A DNA stretch of 64,000 nt, from contig NZ_CP169217.1 of assembly GCF_041897535.1 (NCBI RefSeq), forward strand, positions 2,418,001-2,482,000. The letters are read 5' to 3'. Position 1 is the first letter of the stretch. Every line of letters starts with the position of its first letter. The notes under the pieces were generated by a model. The model ran no database searches. It was not told the DNA's origin and saw only the letters and a program-made list of their open reading frames with translations. Of this stretch, positions 55,181 to 63,825 are shown piece by piece. Origin of the DNA: Methylomicrobium lacus_A. Its GTDB lineage: Bacteria; Pseudomonadota; Gammaproteobacteria; Methylococcales; Methylomonadaceae. Position numbers and translations under genes: made by a program.

Positions 55181-55220
55181 TACGGATTTCGTTAAAATAA
55201 AGTAAAACAGTCGGTTTTGC

Positions 55221-55247
55221 AAGTATCGGCATGTTATGCCGATACTT
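55221..55247 (-). terminator. Hairpin terminator between hisD and thiC
   Basis: AAGTATCGGCAT (55221-55232) is mirrored exactly by ATGCCGATACTT (55236-55247) around three bases. It lies 20 bases past the hisD stop on the minus strand and before the thiC leader. The following sequence (GCAAAACC, then TTTTACTTTATTTT) is U-rich only further on, so it is a probable but not textbook terminator of the his operon. Confidence 0.55.
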
Positions 55248-55267
55248 CGAAACCATTAGGTACGTTT

Positions 55268-56578
55268 TCAATCGGTTTTAATCCGATATTCCGCAGAACG
55301 CGCATGCGCAGTCAGCCCTTCGCCGCGCGCCAGGATCGAGGCGGTCTTGCCGAGCTCGCTGGAGCCTTCCGGCGAGCAGTTGATCAGGCTGGTGCGCTTT
55401 TGAAAGTCGTAGACGCCGAGCGGCGAGGAAAAGCGCGCGGTGCCGGAGGTCGGCAGCACGTGGTTCGGGCCGGCGCAGTAGTCGCCGAGCGCTTCGGCGG
55501 TGTGGCGGCCGAGGAAGATCGCGCCGGCGTGGCGAATCTGTTCGCATAACGCTTCGGGATCGGCGACCGACAGCTCCAAGTGTTCCGGCGCGATCCGGTT
55601 CGCGACTTCGGCGGCCTGCCGCAGGTTTTCGACCCGGATCAAGGCGCCGCGTCCGGTCAGCGAAGCCTGGATGATCTCGGCACGCTCCATCTCAGGCAGA
55701 AGTTTGTTGATGCTGCGGTCGACCGCATCCAGAAAGGACTGGTCGTCGCTGATCAGGATCGCCTGCGCGTTTTCGTCGTGCTCGGCCTGCGAGAACAGGT
55801 CCATCGCGATCCAGTCGGGGTCGGTCTTGCCGTCGCAGATGATCAGGATTTCGGAAGGCCCCGCGATCATGTCGATGCCGACCTGGCCGAAAACCAGCTT
55901 CTTCGCGGTCGCGACATAGATATTGCCGGGACCGACGATCTTCGCGACCGGCGGCACGGTCTCGGTGCCGTAAGCGAGCGCGGCTACCGCCTGCGCGCCA
56001 CCGATCGTGAAGACCCGGTCGACGCCGGCGATGTAGGCCGCGGCCAGCACCAGCTGATTCAATTCGCCCTTCGGGGCCGGCACCACCATGATCAGTTCGG
56101 GGACGCCGGCGACCTTGGCCGGGATCGCGTTCATCAGCACCGACGAAGGATAGGCCGCCTTGCCGCCCGGCACATACAGTCCGACCCGGTCGAGCGGGGT
56201 GATTTTCTGGCCGAGCACGGTGCCGTCCGCTTCGGTATAGCTCCAGGATGCGATCTTTTGATGTTCGGCATAGGCGCGAATCCGCTCGGCCGCAGTTTGC
56301 AATGCCTTCGCTTGGGCTTCGGGCACCGCCTCGAAAGCGGCCTTGAGCTGGTCCTGGCTCAATTCTAGTTCGGCTGCATCGTTCACCGTGCGCCGGTCGA
56401 AACGGTTGGTATAGTCGACCAATGCCTGATCGCCCTGTATGCGCACCTCGGTAATGATTTCGAGCACCCGTTGATGGACCGACAGGTCTTCGCTTTCGTT
56501 CCAGGCCAGAAGCCGGTCCAGTTGGCCGTTAAAGTCGGCAGATGCCGCGTCGAGGCGGGTCAGGGTTATCTTGGGCAT
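55268..56578 (-). CDS. hisD: Histidinol dehydrogenase
   Basis: A 436-residue Zn2+-dependent enzyme that oxidises histidinol to histidine in two NAD+ steps. VGLYVPGGKAAYPSSVLMNA, DMIAGPSEILI and the late GPNHVLPTSG are family signatures, and the active His and Glu lie in RIAPEHLEL. It follows hisG by four bases and murA further upstream, the usual murA-hisG-hisD layout of many gammaproteobacteria. Confidence 0.95.
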   Translation of the reverse strand: MPKITLTRLDAASADFNGQLDRLLAWNESEDLSVHQRVLEIITEVRIQGDQALVDYTNRFDRRTVNDAAELELSQDQLKAAFEAVPEAQAKALQTAAERIRAYAEHQKIASWSYTEADGTVLGQKITPLDRVGLYVPGGKAAYPSSVLMNAIPAKVAGVPELIMVVPAPKGELNQLVLAAAYIAGVDRVFTIGGAQAVAALAYGTETVPPVAKIVGPGNIYVATAKKLVFGQVGIDMIAGPSEILIICDGKTDPDWIAMDLFSQAEHDENAQAILISDDQSFLDAVDRSINKLLPEMERAEIIQASLTGRGALIRVENLRQAAEVANRIAPEHLELSVADPEALCEQIRHAGAIFLGRHTAEALGDYCAGPNHVLPTSGTARFSSPLGVYDFQKRTSLINCSPEGSSELGKTASILARGEGLTAHARSAEYRIKTD

Positions 56579-56582
56579 GGCG

Positions 56583-57212
56583 TTAACCTTTGGTGGCTAA
56601 GGTCTTTTCGAATTGATTCAAGAGGTCGACGATCGCGCGGTTTTTCATCTTCATCGCGGCCTTGTTCACGACCAGCCGCGAGCTGATGTGCATGATCAAC
56701 TCGCGCGGTTCGAGATCGTTCGCCTTCAGCGTATTGCCGGTCTCGACCAGATCGACGATGCAGTCGGCCAGGCCGACCAGGGGCGCGAGTTCCATCGAGC
56801 CGTACAGCTTGATGATCTCGGCCTGGATGCCCTTGGCCGCAAAATAGCGCTGGGCGATCTTGACGTATTTGGTCGCGACGCGAATCCTGCCGGGCAAGGG
56901 CGGCGCGTCCTTGTGCGCGGCGGTCATCAGCCGGCAGCGCGCGATGCCGAGATCAAGCGGCTCATACAGGCTTTCCGCGCCGTGTTCGAGCAGCACGTCC
57001 TTGCCGGCGATGCCGAGATCGGCCGCGCCGTATTCGACGAAGGTCGGCACGTCGGTCGCGCGGATGATCACCAGTTGTACATCCGCGCGCGTGGTCCTGA
57101 GGATCAGCTTACGGCTGGTTTTAGGATCGTCGATCGGGGTGATGCCGGCGGCTTCGAGAAAAGGCAGGGCCTCCTCGAAAATCCGGCCTTTGGATACGGC
57201 TATCGTCAGCAT
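56583..57212 (-). CDS. hisG: ATP phosphoribosyltransferase, short form HisG
   Basis: HisG catalyses the first committed step of histidine synthesis, joining PRPP and ATP. At 209 residues it is the short form, which lacks the C-terminal regulatory domain and needs the HisZ subunit; hisZ is not in this window. DLGIAGKDVLLEHG, RVATKYVKIAQRYFA and DCIVDLVETGNTLKAN are typical. It lies between murA and hisD with gaps of 9 and 4 bases. Confidence 0.95.
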   Translation of the reverse strand: MLTIAVSKGRIFEEALPFLEAAGITPIDDPKTSRKLILRTTRADVQLVIIRATDVPTFVEYGAADLGIAGKDVLLEHGAESLYEPLDLGIARCRLMTAAHKDAPPLPGRIRVATKYVKIAQRYFAAKGIQAEIIKLYGSMELAPLVGLADCIVDLVETGNTLKANDLEPRELIMHISSRLVVNKAAMKMKNRAIVDLLNQFEKTLATKG

Positions 57213-57221
57213 CGGGTCTCC

Positions 57222-58487
57222 TTAATTCGGGACGCGGCGGATCGTCGCGCCGAGTTGCTGCAATTTTTCCTCGATGTGATCGTAACCGCGGTCGATATGG
57301 TAAATCCGGTCGACGACCGTGTTGCCTTCGGCGGCCAGCGCGGCGATCACCAGGCTCGCCGAGGCGCGCAGATCGGTCGCCATCACGGGAGCAGCGGTAA
57401 TCTTGTCGACGCCGGTGCAGATCGCGGTATTCGATTCGAGCTTGATGTCGGAGCCCATGCGCTGCAATTCCTGCACGTGCATGAAACGGTTTTCGAACAC
57501 CGTTTCGGTGATGATGCCGACGCCTTCCGCGATCGCGTTCAGCGCGATGAACTGCGCCTGCATGTCGGTCGGGAACGCCGGATACGGCGCGGTGCGTACC
57601 GACACGGCCTTCGGCCGTTTGCCGTGCATGTCGAGCCGGATCCAGTCCTCGCCGGAGGTGATGTCGGCGCCGGCCTCGGTCAGTTTTTCGAGCACCGCGT
57701 CCAGGATGTCGGGGCGGGTGTTTTTCAGTTTGACCGAACCTCGCGTGATCGCGGCCGCGACCAAGTAGGTACCGGTTTCGATCCGGTCCGGCATGATGTT
57801 GTAATGGACGTTTTCGACGCCGAGTTTTTCGACGCCTTCGATCACCAGCACATCGGTGCCGATACCGGAAATCTTCGCGCCGAGCGCATTCAGGAAATGT
57901 GCGAGATCGGTCACTTCCGGCTCTTTCGCGACGTTTTCCATGATCGTGGTGCCTTCCGCGAGACAGGCCGCCATCATCAGGTTCTCGGTGCCGGTCACGG
58001 TGACCTGTTCGAGCACCAGACGGCAGCCTTTCAGGCGATCGACCTTGGCATGAATATAGCCGCCTTCGACCTTGATTTCTGCGCCCATCTTGATCAGGCC
58101 GTTCAAGTGAATGTCGACCGGACGGGTGCCGATCGCGCAGCCGCCGGGCAGGGACACATGCGCTTCGCCGAAGCGTGCGAGCAAAGGTCCCAGTACCAGA
58201 ATCGACGCGCGCATCGTGCGCACCAGTTCGTAGGGCGCCTCGTAGCTATGGATGAAACGGCTGTCGACTTCGACGTTCATTTTTTCATCGACCAACAGGC
58301 GCACACCCATCCGCCCCAACAGTTCCATCGTGGTGGTGATGTCGTGCAAGTGAGGGATGTTGCCGACGGTGACCGGCGCTTCCGCGAGCAGCGTGGCGGC
58401 AAGGATCGGCAATGCGGCATTCTTCGCGCCGGAAATGCGCAGTTCGCCGGATAAGGGTTTGCCGCCGGTGATGATGAGTTTATCCAT
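57222..58487 (-). CDS. murA: UDP-N-acetylglucosamine 1-carboxyvinyltransferase MurA
   Basis: MurA moves enolpyruvate from PEP onto UDP-GlcNAc, the first committed step of peptidoglycan synthesis. The 421-residue protein has Lys22-Asn23 in GAKNAALPI and the fosfomycin-target Cys117 in LPGGCAIG, and it is of usual length. With Cys at this site it should be fosfomycin-sensitive as an enzyme. It sits between mlaB and hisG on the same strand; the BolA-like ibaG gene often found beside it is missing. Confidence 0.95.
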   Translation of the reverse strand: MDKLIITGGKPLSGELRISGAKNAALPILAATLLAEAPVTVGNIPHLHDITTTMELLGRMGVRLLVDEKMNVEVDSRFIHSYEAPYELVRTMRASILVLGPLLARFGEAHVSLPGGCAIGTRPVDIHLNGLIKMGAEIKVEGGYIHAKVDRLKGCRLVLEQVTVTGTENLMMAACLAEGTTIMENVAKEPEVTDLAHFLNALGAKISGIGTDVLVIEGVEKLGVENVHYNIMPDRIETGTYLVAAAITRGSVKLKNTRPDILDAVLEKLTEAGADITSGEDWIRLDMHGKRPKAVSVRTAPYPAFPTDMQAQFIALNAIAEGVGIITETVFENRFMHVQELQRMGSDIKLESNTAICTGVDKITAAPVMATDLRASASLVIAALAAEGNTVVDRIYHIDRGYDHIEEKLQQLGATIRRVPN

Positions 58488-58535
58488 AGCAGGTTTCTAA
58501 GTGATTTGATTCGGTGGGAAAGAATTGGGACGGAG

Positions 58536-58847
58536 TCATTCGAGGTGGGCCGCGAAATGCGGGTCCTTGTCGAAACCGCTGAGCCGGGCCAGGCTCAGCA
58601 ACTGTTTCGGCACATGGCTGAAACGGAGTTGAGTCCGTTTGGCGCGGCAATATTTGATCCATTCTATCATCAGCGCAAGCCCGGCGCTGTCGGTATTGTC
58701 GACCCGGCCGAGGTCGATCGTGATGTCCTTGTGCGAGGTCAAAAAGGCCAGCGATTTGACCGTGCGCTTGTCGATCGTCGCGAAAGTCAAGTCGCCATCG
58801 ACAAGAAAATGCCCTGCGCCCTGGTCAACGATGTTCAGCCGGCTCAT
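58536..58847 (-). CDS. mlaB: STAS-domain protein MlaB
   Basis: A 103-residue cytoplasmic STAS protein, the accessory subunit that stabilises the MlaF ATPase of the retrograde phospholipid transporter. The STAS core DNTDSAGLALMIEW near residue 48-61 carries the conserved Ser/Thr, and RVDNTDSAG is typical of MlaB. It overlaps the mlaD stop by four bases (ATGA), so the genes are translationally coupled. mlaC, normally between them, is absent. Confidence 0.85.
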   Translation of the reverse strand: MSRLNIVDQGAGHFLVDGDLTFATIDKRTVKSLAFLTSHKDITIDLGRVDNTDSAGLALMIEWIKYCRAKRTQLRFSHVPKQLLSLARLSGFDKDPHFAAHLE

Positions 58848-59326
58848 TTCTTCTTCCCTTCCGCCTTTTCCTCGGCCGACTTGAACAGAAACTGGCCGAT
58901 CGCTTTTTCGAGAATGATTGCGGACTGGGTGATTTCGATCTTGCTGCCGTCTTCCAGGTATTCCTCGGAACCGCCCGGTTCCAGATTCACGTATTGCTCG
59001 CCCAGAAGCCCCGCGGTGAAGACGCTGGCGGTGGTGTCGGAAGGCAAGGTCTTGTATTGCGAATAGATCGCCATTTCGACGACCGACTGATAGGTCTTCG
59101 GGTCGAAACTGATCGCCCTGACCTGGCCGATCTTGACGCCGGCCGCCGATACCGGCGATTTGACCTTCAGGCCGCCCGAATTTTCGAAGCTTGCGGTCAC
59201 CGTATAGCTGTCTTCTTCGACAAAGGTGCTCAAATTGCTGACTTGCAAAGCCAGGAAAAACAATCCGGCGATGCCGGCGGCGACAAAAAGCCCAACCAGG
59301 GTATCCTGGGTGCTGCTGTGCTGCAT
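58844..59326 (-). CDS. mlaD: MCE-domain protein MlaD
   Basis: The 160-residue protein forms the hexameric periplasmic lipid ring of the Mla complex. One N-terminal membrane helix (about 10-28, VGLFVAAGIAGLFFLALQV) is followed by an MCE domain (SYTVTASFENSGGLKVKSPV and GLLGEQYVNLEPGG). MQHSSTQDTLVG was chosen as start, because it overlaps the mlaE stop region by only a few bases; an upstream Met five codons earlier is possible. A Lys/Glu-rich tail ends the protein. Confidence 0.92.
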   Translation of the reverse strand: MQHSSTQDTLVGLFVAAGIAGLFFLALQVSNLSTFVEEDSYTVTASFENSGGLKVKSPVSAAGVKIGQVRAISFDPKTYQSVVEMAIYSQYKTLPSDTTASVFTAGLLGEQYVNLEPGGSEEYLEDGSKIEITQSAIILEKAIGQFLFKSAEEKAEGKKK

Positions 59327-59327
59327 G

Positions 59328-60110
59328 TTAATCTTCTCCAAACATGAGTGCGGTCAAGATGAAATCGAGACCCAAAATACTGAAAGCCGAATTGACGACG
59401 GTGCGGGTGGTCGCGCGGCTGACGCCTTCGGAGGTCGGCACCGTGTCGTAACCTTCGAACAGGGCGATCCAGGTGGTCACGAAGCCGAACACGATGCTTT
59501 TGATGAAGCCGTTCACGATGTCGTCTTCGAAATCGATATTGGCCTGCATTTGCGACCAATAGGCGCCGTCATCGACGCCGAGCAGCCCGGTGCCGACCAT
59601 TTGTCCGCCGATGATGCCGACCGCGCTGAACAGGGCGGCGAGCAGCGGCATCGCGATGAAACCGGCCAGAAAGCGCGGCGTGATGATGCGCCGGATCGGG
59701 TCGACCGCCATCATTTCCATGCCGGAAAGTTGTTCGGTCGCCTTCATCAGGCCGATCTCGGCGGTCAGGGCGGAACCCGCTCTGCCCGCGAACAACAAGG
59801 CCGTGACTACCGGTCCGAGTTCCCGGACCAAGGAGGCGGCGACCATCAGGCCTAAGGTTTCCTCCGCGCCGAAATCGGACAGGATGTAATAGCCTTGCAG
59901 GCCCAGTACCATGCCGACGAAGAGCCCGGAAATCACGATGATCAAAAACGACAATACGCCGACCGAATAGACCTGGTTGACCAGCAAACGCGGGCGCGGT
60001 ATGACATCGATAATGCCGGTCAGGGTTTCGAGCAGGAAATAGGAGCCCCGGCCCAGCTTGGTGAAACTGGTCGTGGTGGTCTTGCCAAGCGTGTTTAGAA
60101 ATTTAGTCAT
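59328..60110 (-). CDS. mlaE: Phospholipid ABC transporter permease MlaE
   Basis: A 260-residue inner-membrane permease of the MlaE/YrbE family with about five helices. LVRELGPVVTALLFAGRAGSA near residues 95-115 and VDPIRRIITPRFLAGFIAMP are family signatures. With MlaF, MlaB and MlaD it forms the transporter that keeps phospholipids out of the outer leaflet. It lies 10 bases after mlaF and adjoins mlaD. Confidence 0.94.
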   Translation of the reverse strand: MTKFLNTLGKTTTTSFTKLGRGSYFLLETLTGIIDVIPRPRLLVNQVYSVGVLSFLIIVISGLFVGMVLGLQGYYILSDFGAEETLGLMVAASLVRELGPVVTALLFAGRAGSALTAEIGLMKATEQLSGMEMMAVDPIRRIITPRFLAGFIAMPLLAALFSAVGIIGGQMVGTGLLGVDDGAYWSQMQANIDFEDDIVNGFIKSIVFGFVTTWIALFEGYDTVPTSEGVSRATTRTVVNSAFSILGLDFILTALMFGED

Positions 60111-60120
60111 CGTCCGAGAA

Positions 60121-60948
60121 TCAGTAACGTCTTCCTGTCGAGATCAGGTCGTCAAAATAATCTTTGGCGGGATAGTGGAAATGCACCGGGCCGTCCGCCG
60201 CGCCGGTCATGAACTGCTGCACCCAGTCGGAGGGGGATTGCCTGATTTCTTCCGGCGTGCCTTGTCCTGCAATTTTACCGTCCGAGATCAGATAGACGTA
60301 ATCGGCGATCGCCATCGTTTCCTGGACGTCGTGCGAGACGATGATGCTGGTCAGGCCGAGGGTCGTATTCAGCGATTTGATCAGGTGCACCAGGGCGCCC
60401 ATCGAGATCGGATCCTGCCCGGTAAACGGCTCGTCGTACATGATCATCATCGGATCGAGCGCGATCGCCCTGGCCATCGCAATCCGCCGGGCCATGCCGC
60501 CGGACAGTTCGTTCGGCATCAGATCGCGCGCGCCGCGCAGGCCCACCGCGTGCAGCTTCATCAACACCAGCGTGCGAATCATCGATTCGGGCAGATGCGT
60601 ATGTTCGCGCAGCGGAAACGCGACATTGTCGTAAACGTTCATGTCGGTCAGCAGCGCGCCGCTTTGAAACAGCATGCCGATGCGTTTCCTGAGGTTGTAC
60701 AATTCGGCCCGGCGTAGCCGGTGCACGTTCTGGCCGTCGACATGAATCGATCCTGCGGCTGGCGCCAACTGGCCGCCGATCAGTTTCAGCAACGTCGTTT
60801 TGCCGGTACCGCTCGGCCCCATGATCGCGGTGACCTTGCCGCGCTCGATCGACAGGTTGACGTCATCGAAAATTTTTTTTTCGCCGCGCGAGAACGACAG
60901 ATTGCGCACACTGACCAGATTGTCTTGTTGTTTTACGCTGTTTTCCAT
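60121..60948 (-). CDS. mlaF: Phospholipid ABC transporter ATP-binding protein MlaF
   Basis: The 275-residue ATPase of the Mla transporter. Walker A is GPSGTGKTTLLKL near 44-56, the ABC signature is LSGGMARRIAMARA, Walker B is LDPMMIMYDEPF, and the H-loop is IVSHDVQET. It is the first gene of the mlaFED-mlaB-murA-hisGD run. It is divergent from kdsD, with about 297 bases between them that hold no other gene. Confidence 0.95.
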   Translation of the reverse strand: MENSVKQQDNLVSVRNLSFSRGEKKIFDDVNLSIERGKVTAIMGPSGTGKTTLLKLIGGQLAPAAGSIHVDGQNVHRLRRAELYNLRKRIGMLFQSGALLTDMNVYDNVAFPLREHTHLPESMIRTLVLMKLHAVGLRGARDLMPNELSGGMARRIAMARAIALDPMMIMYDEPFTGQDPISMGALVHLIKSLNTTLGLTSIIVSHDVQETMAIADYVYLISDGKIAGQGTPEEIRQSPSDWVQQFMTGAADGPVHFHYPAKDYFDDLISTGRRY

Positions 60949-61245
60949 GCGCGGTTTCGGTTTGGGTTCGACGATATGAACCCTCTATTTTCACTGAATA
61001 ATCTCTATAAAGTCAATAGATTATGCCGCTTTTTAGCGGAATGCGGTGATGCGGCGCGGCATGACCAAAGGGCTCCGGAGCGCCGCCGGTTGCACAATCA
61101 AGCACATGCCGGCCGCCGTTTGCCGATTTTAACGTTGCGCCTATAGACCATTGGCCGGCTAATCATGGCATAATGTGCGTTTTTAAATATTCATTCGACG
61201 CTTGTTAATGACTTTCATGCCGCGGCACGGCCGCCGTCACCGCAG

Positions 61246-62223
61246 ATGATGCTGCACGACCAGGAACTGCGCGCGCTGGCGCTGGCGGTGATTCAGGTGG
61301 AGGCCCAGTCCGTGGCGGCGCTGGCCGAACGCATCGACGCGCATTTCGCCGCCGCCTGCCGGCTGATGTTTGCCTGCCCCGGCCGCGTGGTCGTGACCGG
61401 CATGGGCAAATCCGGGCATATCGCCGGCAAGATTGCCGCCACCTTGGCCAGCACCGGCACGCCGGCGTTTTTCGTGCATCCGGGCGAGGCCAGCCACGGC
61501 GATCTCGGCATGATCACGAAGCAGGATGTGGTGCTGGCGCTGTCCAATTCCGGTGAAACCGAGGAAGTGTTGACGATCCTGCCGATCATCAAGCGCCTCG
61601 GCGTGCCGTTGATCGCGATGACCGGCAATCCGGCATCGACCCTGGGTACGCTCGCGACCGTGCATATCGATGTCGGCGTCGCCCAGGAAGCCTGCCCTTT
61701 AGGCCTTGCGCCGACCTCGAGCACGACCGCCGCGCTGGCGATGGGCGATGCGCTCGCGGTGTCGCTGCTGGAGGCGCGCGGCTTTACCCGCGACGATTTC
61801 GCGCTGTCGCATCCGGGCGGCAGCCTCGGCAAGCGCCTCTTGCTTCGGGTCAGCGACATCATGCACACGGGCGGCGAGATGCCGGCGGTGCGGGAGACTG
61901 CGCTGATCAGCGAGGCATTGCTCGAAATGACCGAAAAGAAGCTCGGCATGACCGCGATCGTCGATGCCGACAACAAGGTGGCCGGCATTTTTACCGACGG
62001 CGATTTGCGGCGCATGCTCGGCAAGAATCTGGACATCCATAAAACCCGCATCGACGCGGTGATGACCGCGCATTGCACGACCATCGGCATCGACACGATG
62101 GCGGCCGAGGCGATGCAGATCATGGAGCAAAAACGCATCAATGCGTTGATCGTGACCGACGCGGAACGCCGCGCGGTCGGCGCATTGAACATGCACGACC
62201 TGATCCGGGCCGGCATCGTCTAG
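61246..62223 (+). CDS. kdsD: Arabinose-5-phosphate isomerase KdsD
   Basis: The enzyme converts ribulose 5-phosphate to arabinose 5-phosphate for Kdo synthesis in the LPS core. The 325-residue protein has an N-terminal SIS domain (VVTGMGKSGHIAGKIAATLAS, then LALSNSGETEEVL) and two C-terminal CBS domains. The first available ATG, at 61246, has no good Shine-Dalgarno, so the start is provisional. It heads the kdsD-kdsC-lptC-lptA-lptB operon. Confidence 0.94.
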   Translation: MMLHDQELRALALAVIQVEAQSVAALAERIDAHFAAACRLMFACPGRVVVTGMGKSGHIAGKIAATLASTGTPAFFVHPGEASHGDLGMITKQDVVLALSNSGETEEVLTILPIIKRLGVPLIAMTGNPASTLGTLATVHIDVGVAQEACPLGLAPTSSTTAALAMGDALAVSLLEARGFTRDDFALSHPGGSLGKRLLLRVSDIMHTGGEMPAVRETALISEALLEMTEKKLGMTAIVDADNKVAGIFTDGDLRRMLGKNLDIHKTRIDAVMTAHCTTIGIDTMAAEAMQIMEQKRINALIVTDAERRAVGALNMHDLIRAGIV

Positions 62224-62232
62224 GGAAACACC

Positions 62233-62757
62233 ATGCAAGCAGTGATTGAAAAAGCCAAAAAGATCAAATTATTGGTGCTCGATGTCGACGGCGTGTTGAC
62301 CGACGGCCGGCTGTTTTTCGATTTTTTCGGCAACGAATACAAGTCCTTTCATGCCCGCGACGGCCATGGCATCAAGCTGTTGAAGCGCACCGGCGTGGAC
62401 ATCGCGATCATTTCGGGGCGCAAATCCAAATCGGTCGCGCTCAGGATGAAGATGCTCGGCATCGAACATGTTTACCAGGGCCACGAGAACAAACGCCAGG
62501 CGTTTCAGGAATTGCTCGGCAAGACCGGACTCGCGCAGGAACAGGCCGCCTATGTCGGCGATGATTTGCTGGATCTGCCGCTGATGGTCCAGGTCGGGCT
62601 CGCGGTCGCGGTCAATGATGCGCATCCCGACGTGAAGGCGCGCGCCGACTGGTGCACTAGCTTGCCCGGCGGGCGCGGCGCGGTCCGGGAAGTCTGCGAC
62701 CTGATCATGCAGGCGCAAGGCCATTACGCGGCGATATTGGACAGTTATCTGCAATGA
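62233..62757 (+). CDS. kdsC: 3-deoxy-D-manno-octulosonate-8-phosphatase KdsC
   Basis: A 174-residue HAD phosphatase that removes phosphate from Kdo-8-P. Motif I is LLVLDVDGVLTDGRLFF near 13-29, and a Lys in the middle and VGDDLLDLPLM form the other catalytic motifs. The length and the absence of a cap domain match KdsC. It overlaps lptC by four bases (ATGA). Confidence 0.95.
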   Translation: MQAVIEKAKKIKLLVLDVDGVLTDGRLFFDFFGNEYKSFHARDGHGIKLLKRTGVDIAIISGRKSKSVALRMKMLGIEHVYQGHENKRQAFQELLGKTGLAQEQAAYVGDDLLDLPLMVQVGLAVAVNDAHPDVKARADWCTSLPGGRGAVREVCDLIMQAQGHYAAILDSYLQ

Positions 62758-63320
62758 GGCTCAGGCATTTACGCGTTCACCTCTATCTCGGCGTGCTCGC
62801 CCTGCTCAGCTGGGGGCTGGTCGAGCTGACGATCACCGAGGAAGAGGGACGCCTGATCGTGCCGCCGCATAGCCCGGATTATTTCAGCACCGGCTACCGT
62901 AAATGGGAGATGGGCGATGACGGCCTGTTGAAAAACAAACTGACCGCGGAGCGGATGACGCATTACAGCGACGACGGCACCACGCATTTGGACAAACCGC
63001 TGATGTTTTTCCATAATGCGGCGACGCCGCCCTGGGTGGTCAACGCGGAAGCGGGGATTTTGTCGGCCGACGGCAAGGATTTGCGATTGAACGGCAAGGT
63101 CCACGTCGAACGGACTGGGGGCAAGAGCACGAAGCCATTGATCATCAATACAACCAATGTCAGAGTCAAACCGGAAACGCATTATGCCGAGACCGATGAA
63201 TGGGCCGAATTGATCAGCCCGCCGAACCGCACCACCGGCGTCGGCATGAAACTGGTATTCGAACAGCCGGTGCATCTGCAATTGCTGTCGAAAGTGCAGG
63301 GAAAATATGAAACCAAATAA
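62754..63320 (+). CDS. lptC: LPS export protein LptC
   Basis: A 188-residue bitopic inner-membrane protein that passes LPS from LptB2FG to LptA. One N-terminal helix (about 5-26, HLRVHLYLGVLALLSWGLV) is followed by a beta-jellyroll periplasmic domain (PDYFSTGYRKWEMGDDGLLKN). It overlaps kdsC and lptA (14 bases), so the three are translated as a unit. Confidence 0.88.
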   Translation: MRLRHLRVHLYLGVLALLSWGLVELTITEEEGRLIVPPHSPDYFSTGYRKWEMGDDGLLKNKLTAERMTHYSDDGTTHLDKPLMFFHNAATPPWVVNAEAGILSADGKDLRLNGKVHVERTGGKSTKPLIINTTNVRVKPETHYAETDEWAELISPPNRTTGVGMKLVFEQPVHLQLLSKVQGKYETK

Positions 63321-63819
63321 ACTTTGCGGTTATTTAAGCCTTTGTCTCGTGCTGTCCGGATTTTACGGCGCCGCCGCGCACGCCTTGGCGACCGACGCCG
63401 AACAGCCGATCACGATCGATTCGAATACCGCGACCTATGACGACAAGGCCGCGGTCAGCATCTACACCGGCGATGTGGTCTCGGTCCAGGGCAGCATCAA
63501 GGTCAATTCGGACAAGCTGGTCGTGCACTTTGTCGACGGCGATGCGGAAAAACTGGTGTTTACCGGCAATCCGGCAAGGTTCAAGCAAACGCCGAGCCCG
63601 GGCAAGGAAGACATCATCGGCGATGCGTTGATCGGTGAGTATTATCCGAAAAAAAACCTGTTGATCCTGAAAAACAACGCCACGGTCAAGCAGGGCAACG
63701 GCACCTATGCGAGCGATTATATCGAGTACGACATCAATACCTCGCTGGTCAAGGCCGGCGACAAATCGACCGACTCCAAACGGGTGCGCGTCACCTTGCA
63801 ACCGAAAGCGAAAAAGTAA
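63307..63819 (+). CDS. lptA: LPS transport periplasmic protein LptA
   Basis: The 170-residue exported protein forms the periplasmic bridge for LPS. A signal peptide covers about 1-28 (ending AAHALA), followed by the OstA-like jellyroll, with EQPITIDSNTATYDDKAAVSIYTGDV. A C-terminal Lys-rich end follows (LQPKAKK). It lies between lptC and lptB in the standard order. Confidence 0.9.
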   Translation: MKPNKLCGYLSLCLVLSGFYGAAAHALATDAEQPITIDSNTATYDDKAAVSIYTGDVVSVQGSIKVNSDKLVVHFVDGDAEKLVFTGNPARFKQTPSPGKEDIIGDALIGEYYPKKNLLILKNNATVKQGNGTYASDYIEYDINTSLVKAGDKSTDSKRVRVTLQPKAKK

Positions 63820-63825
63820 AACGCG

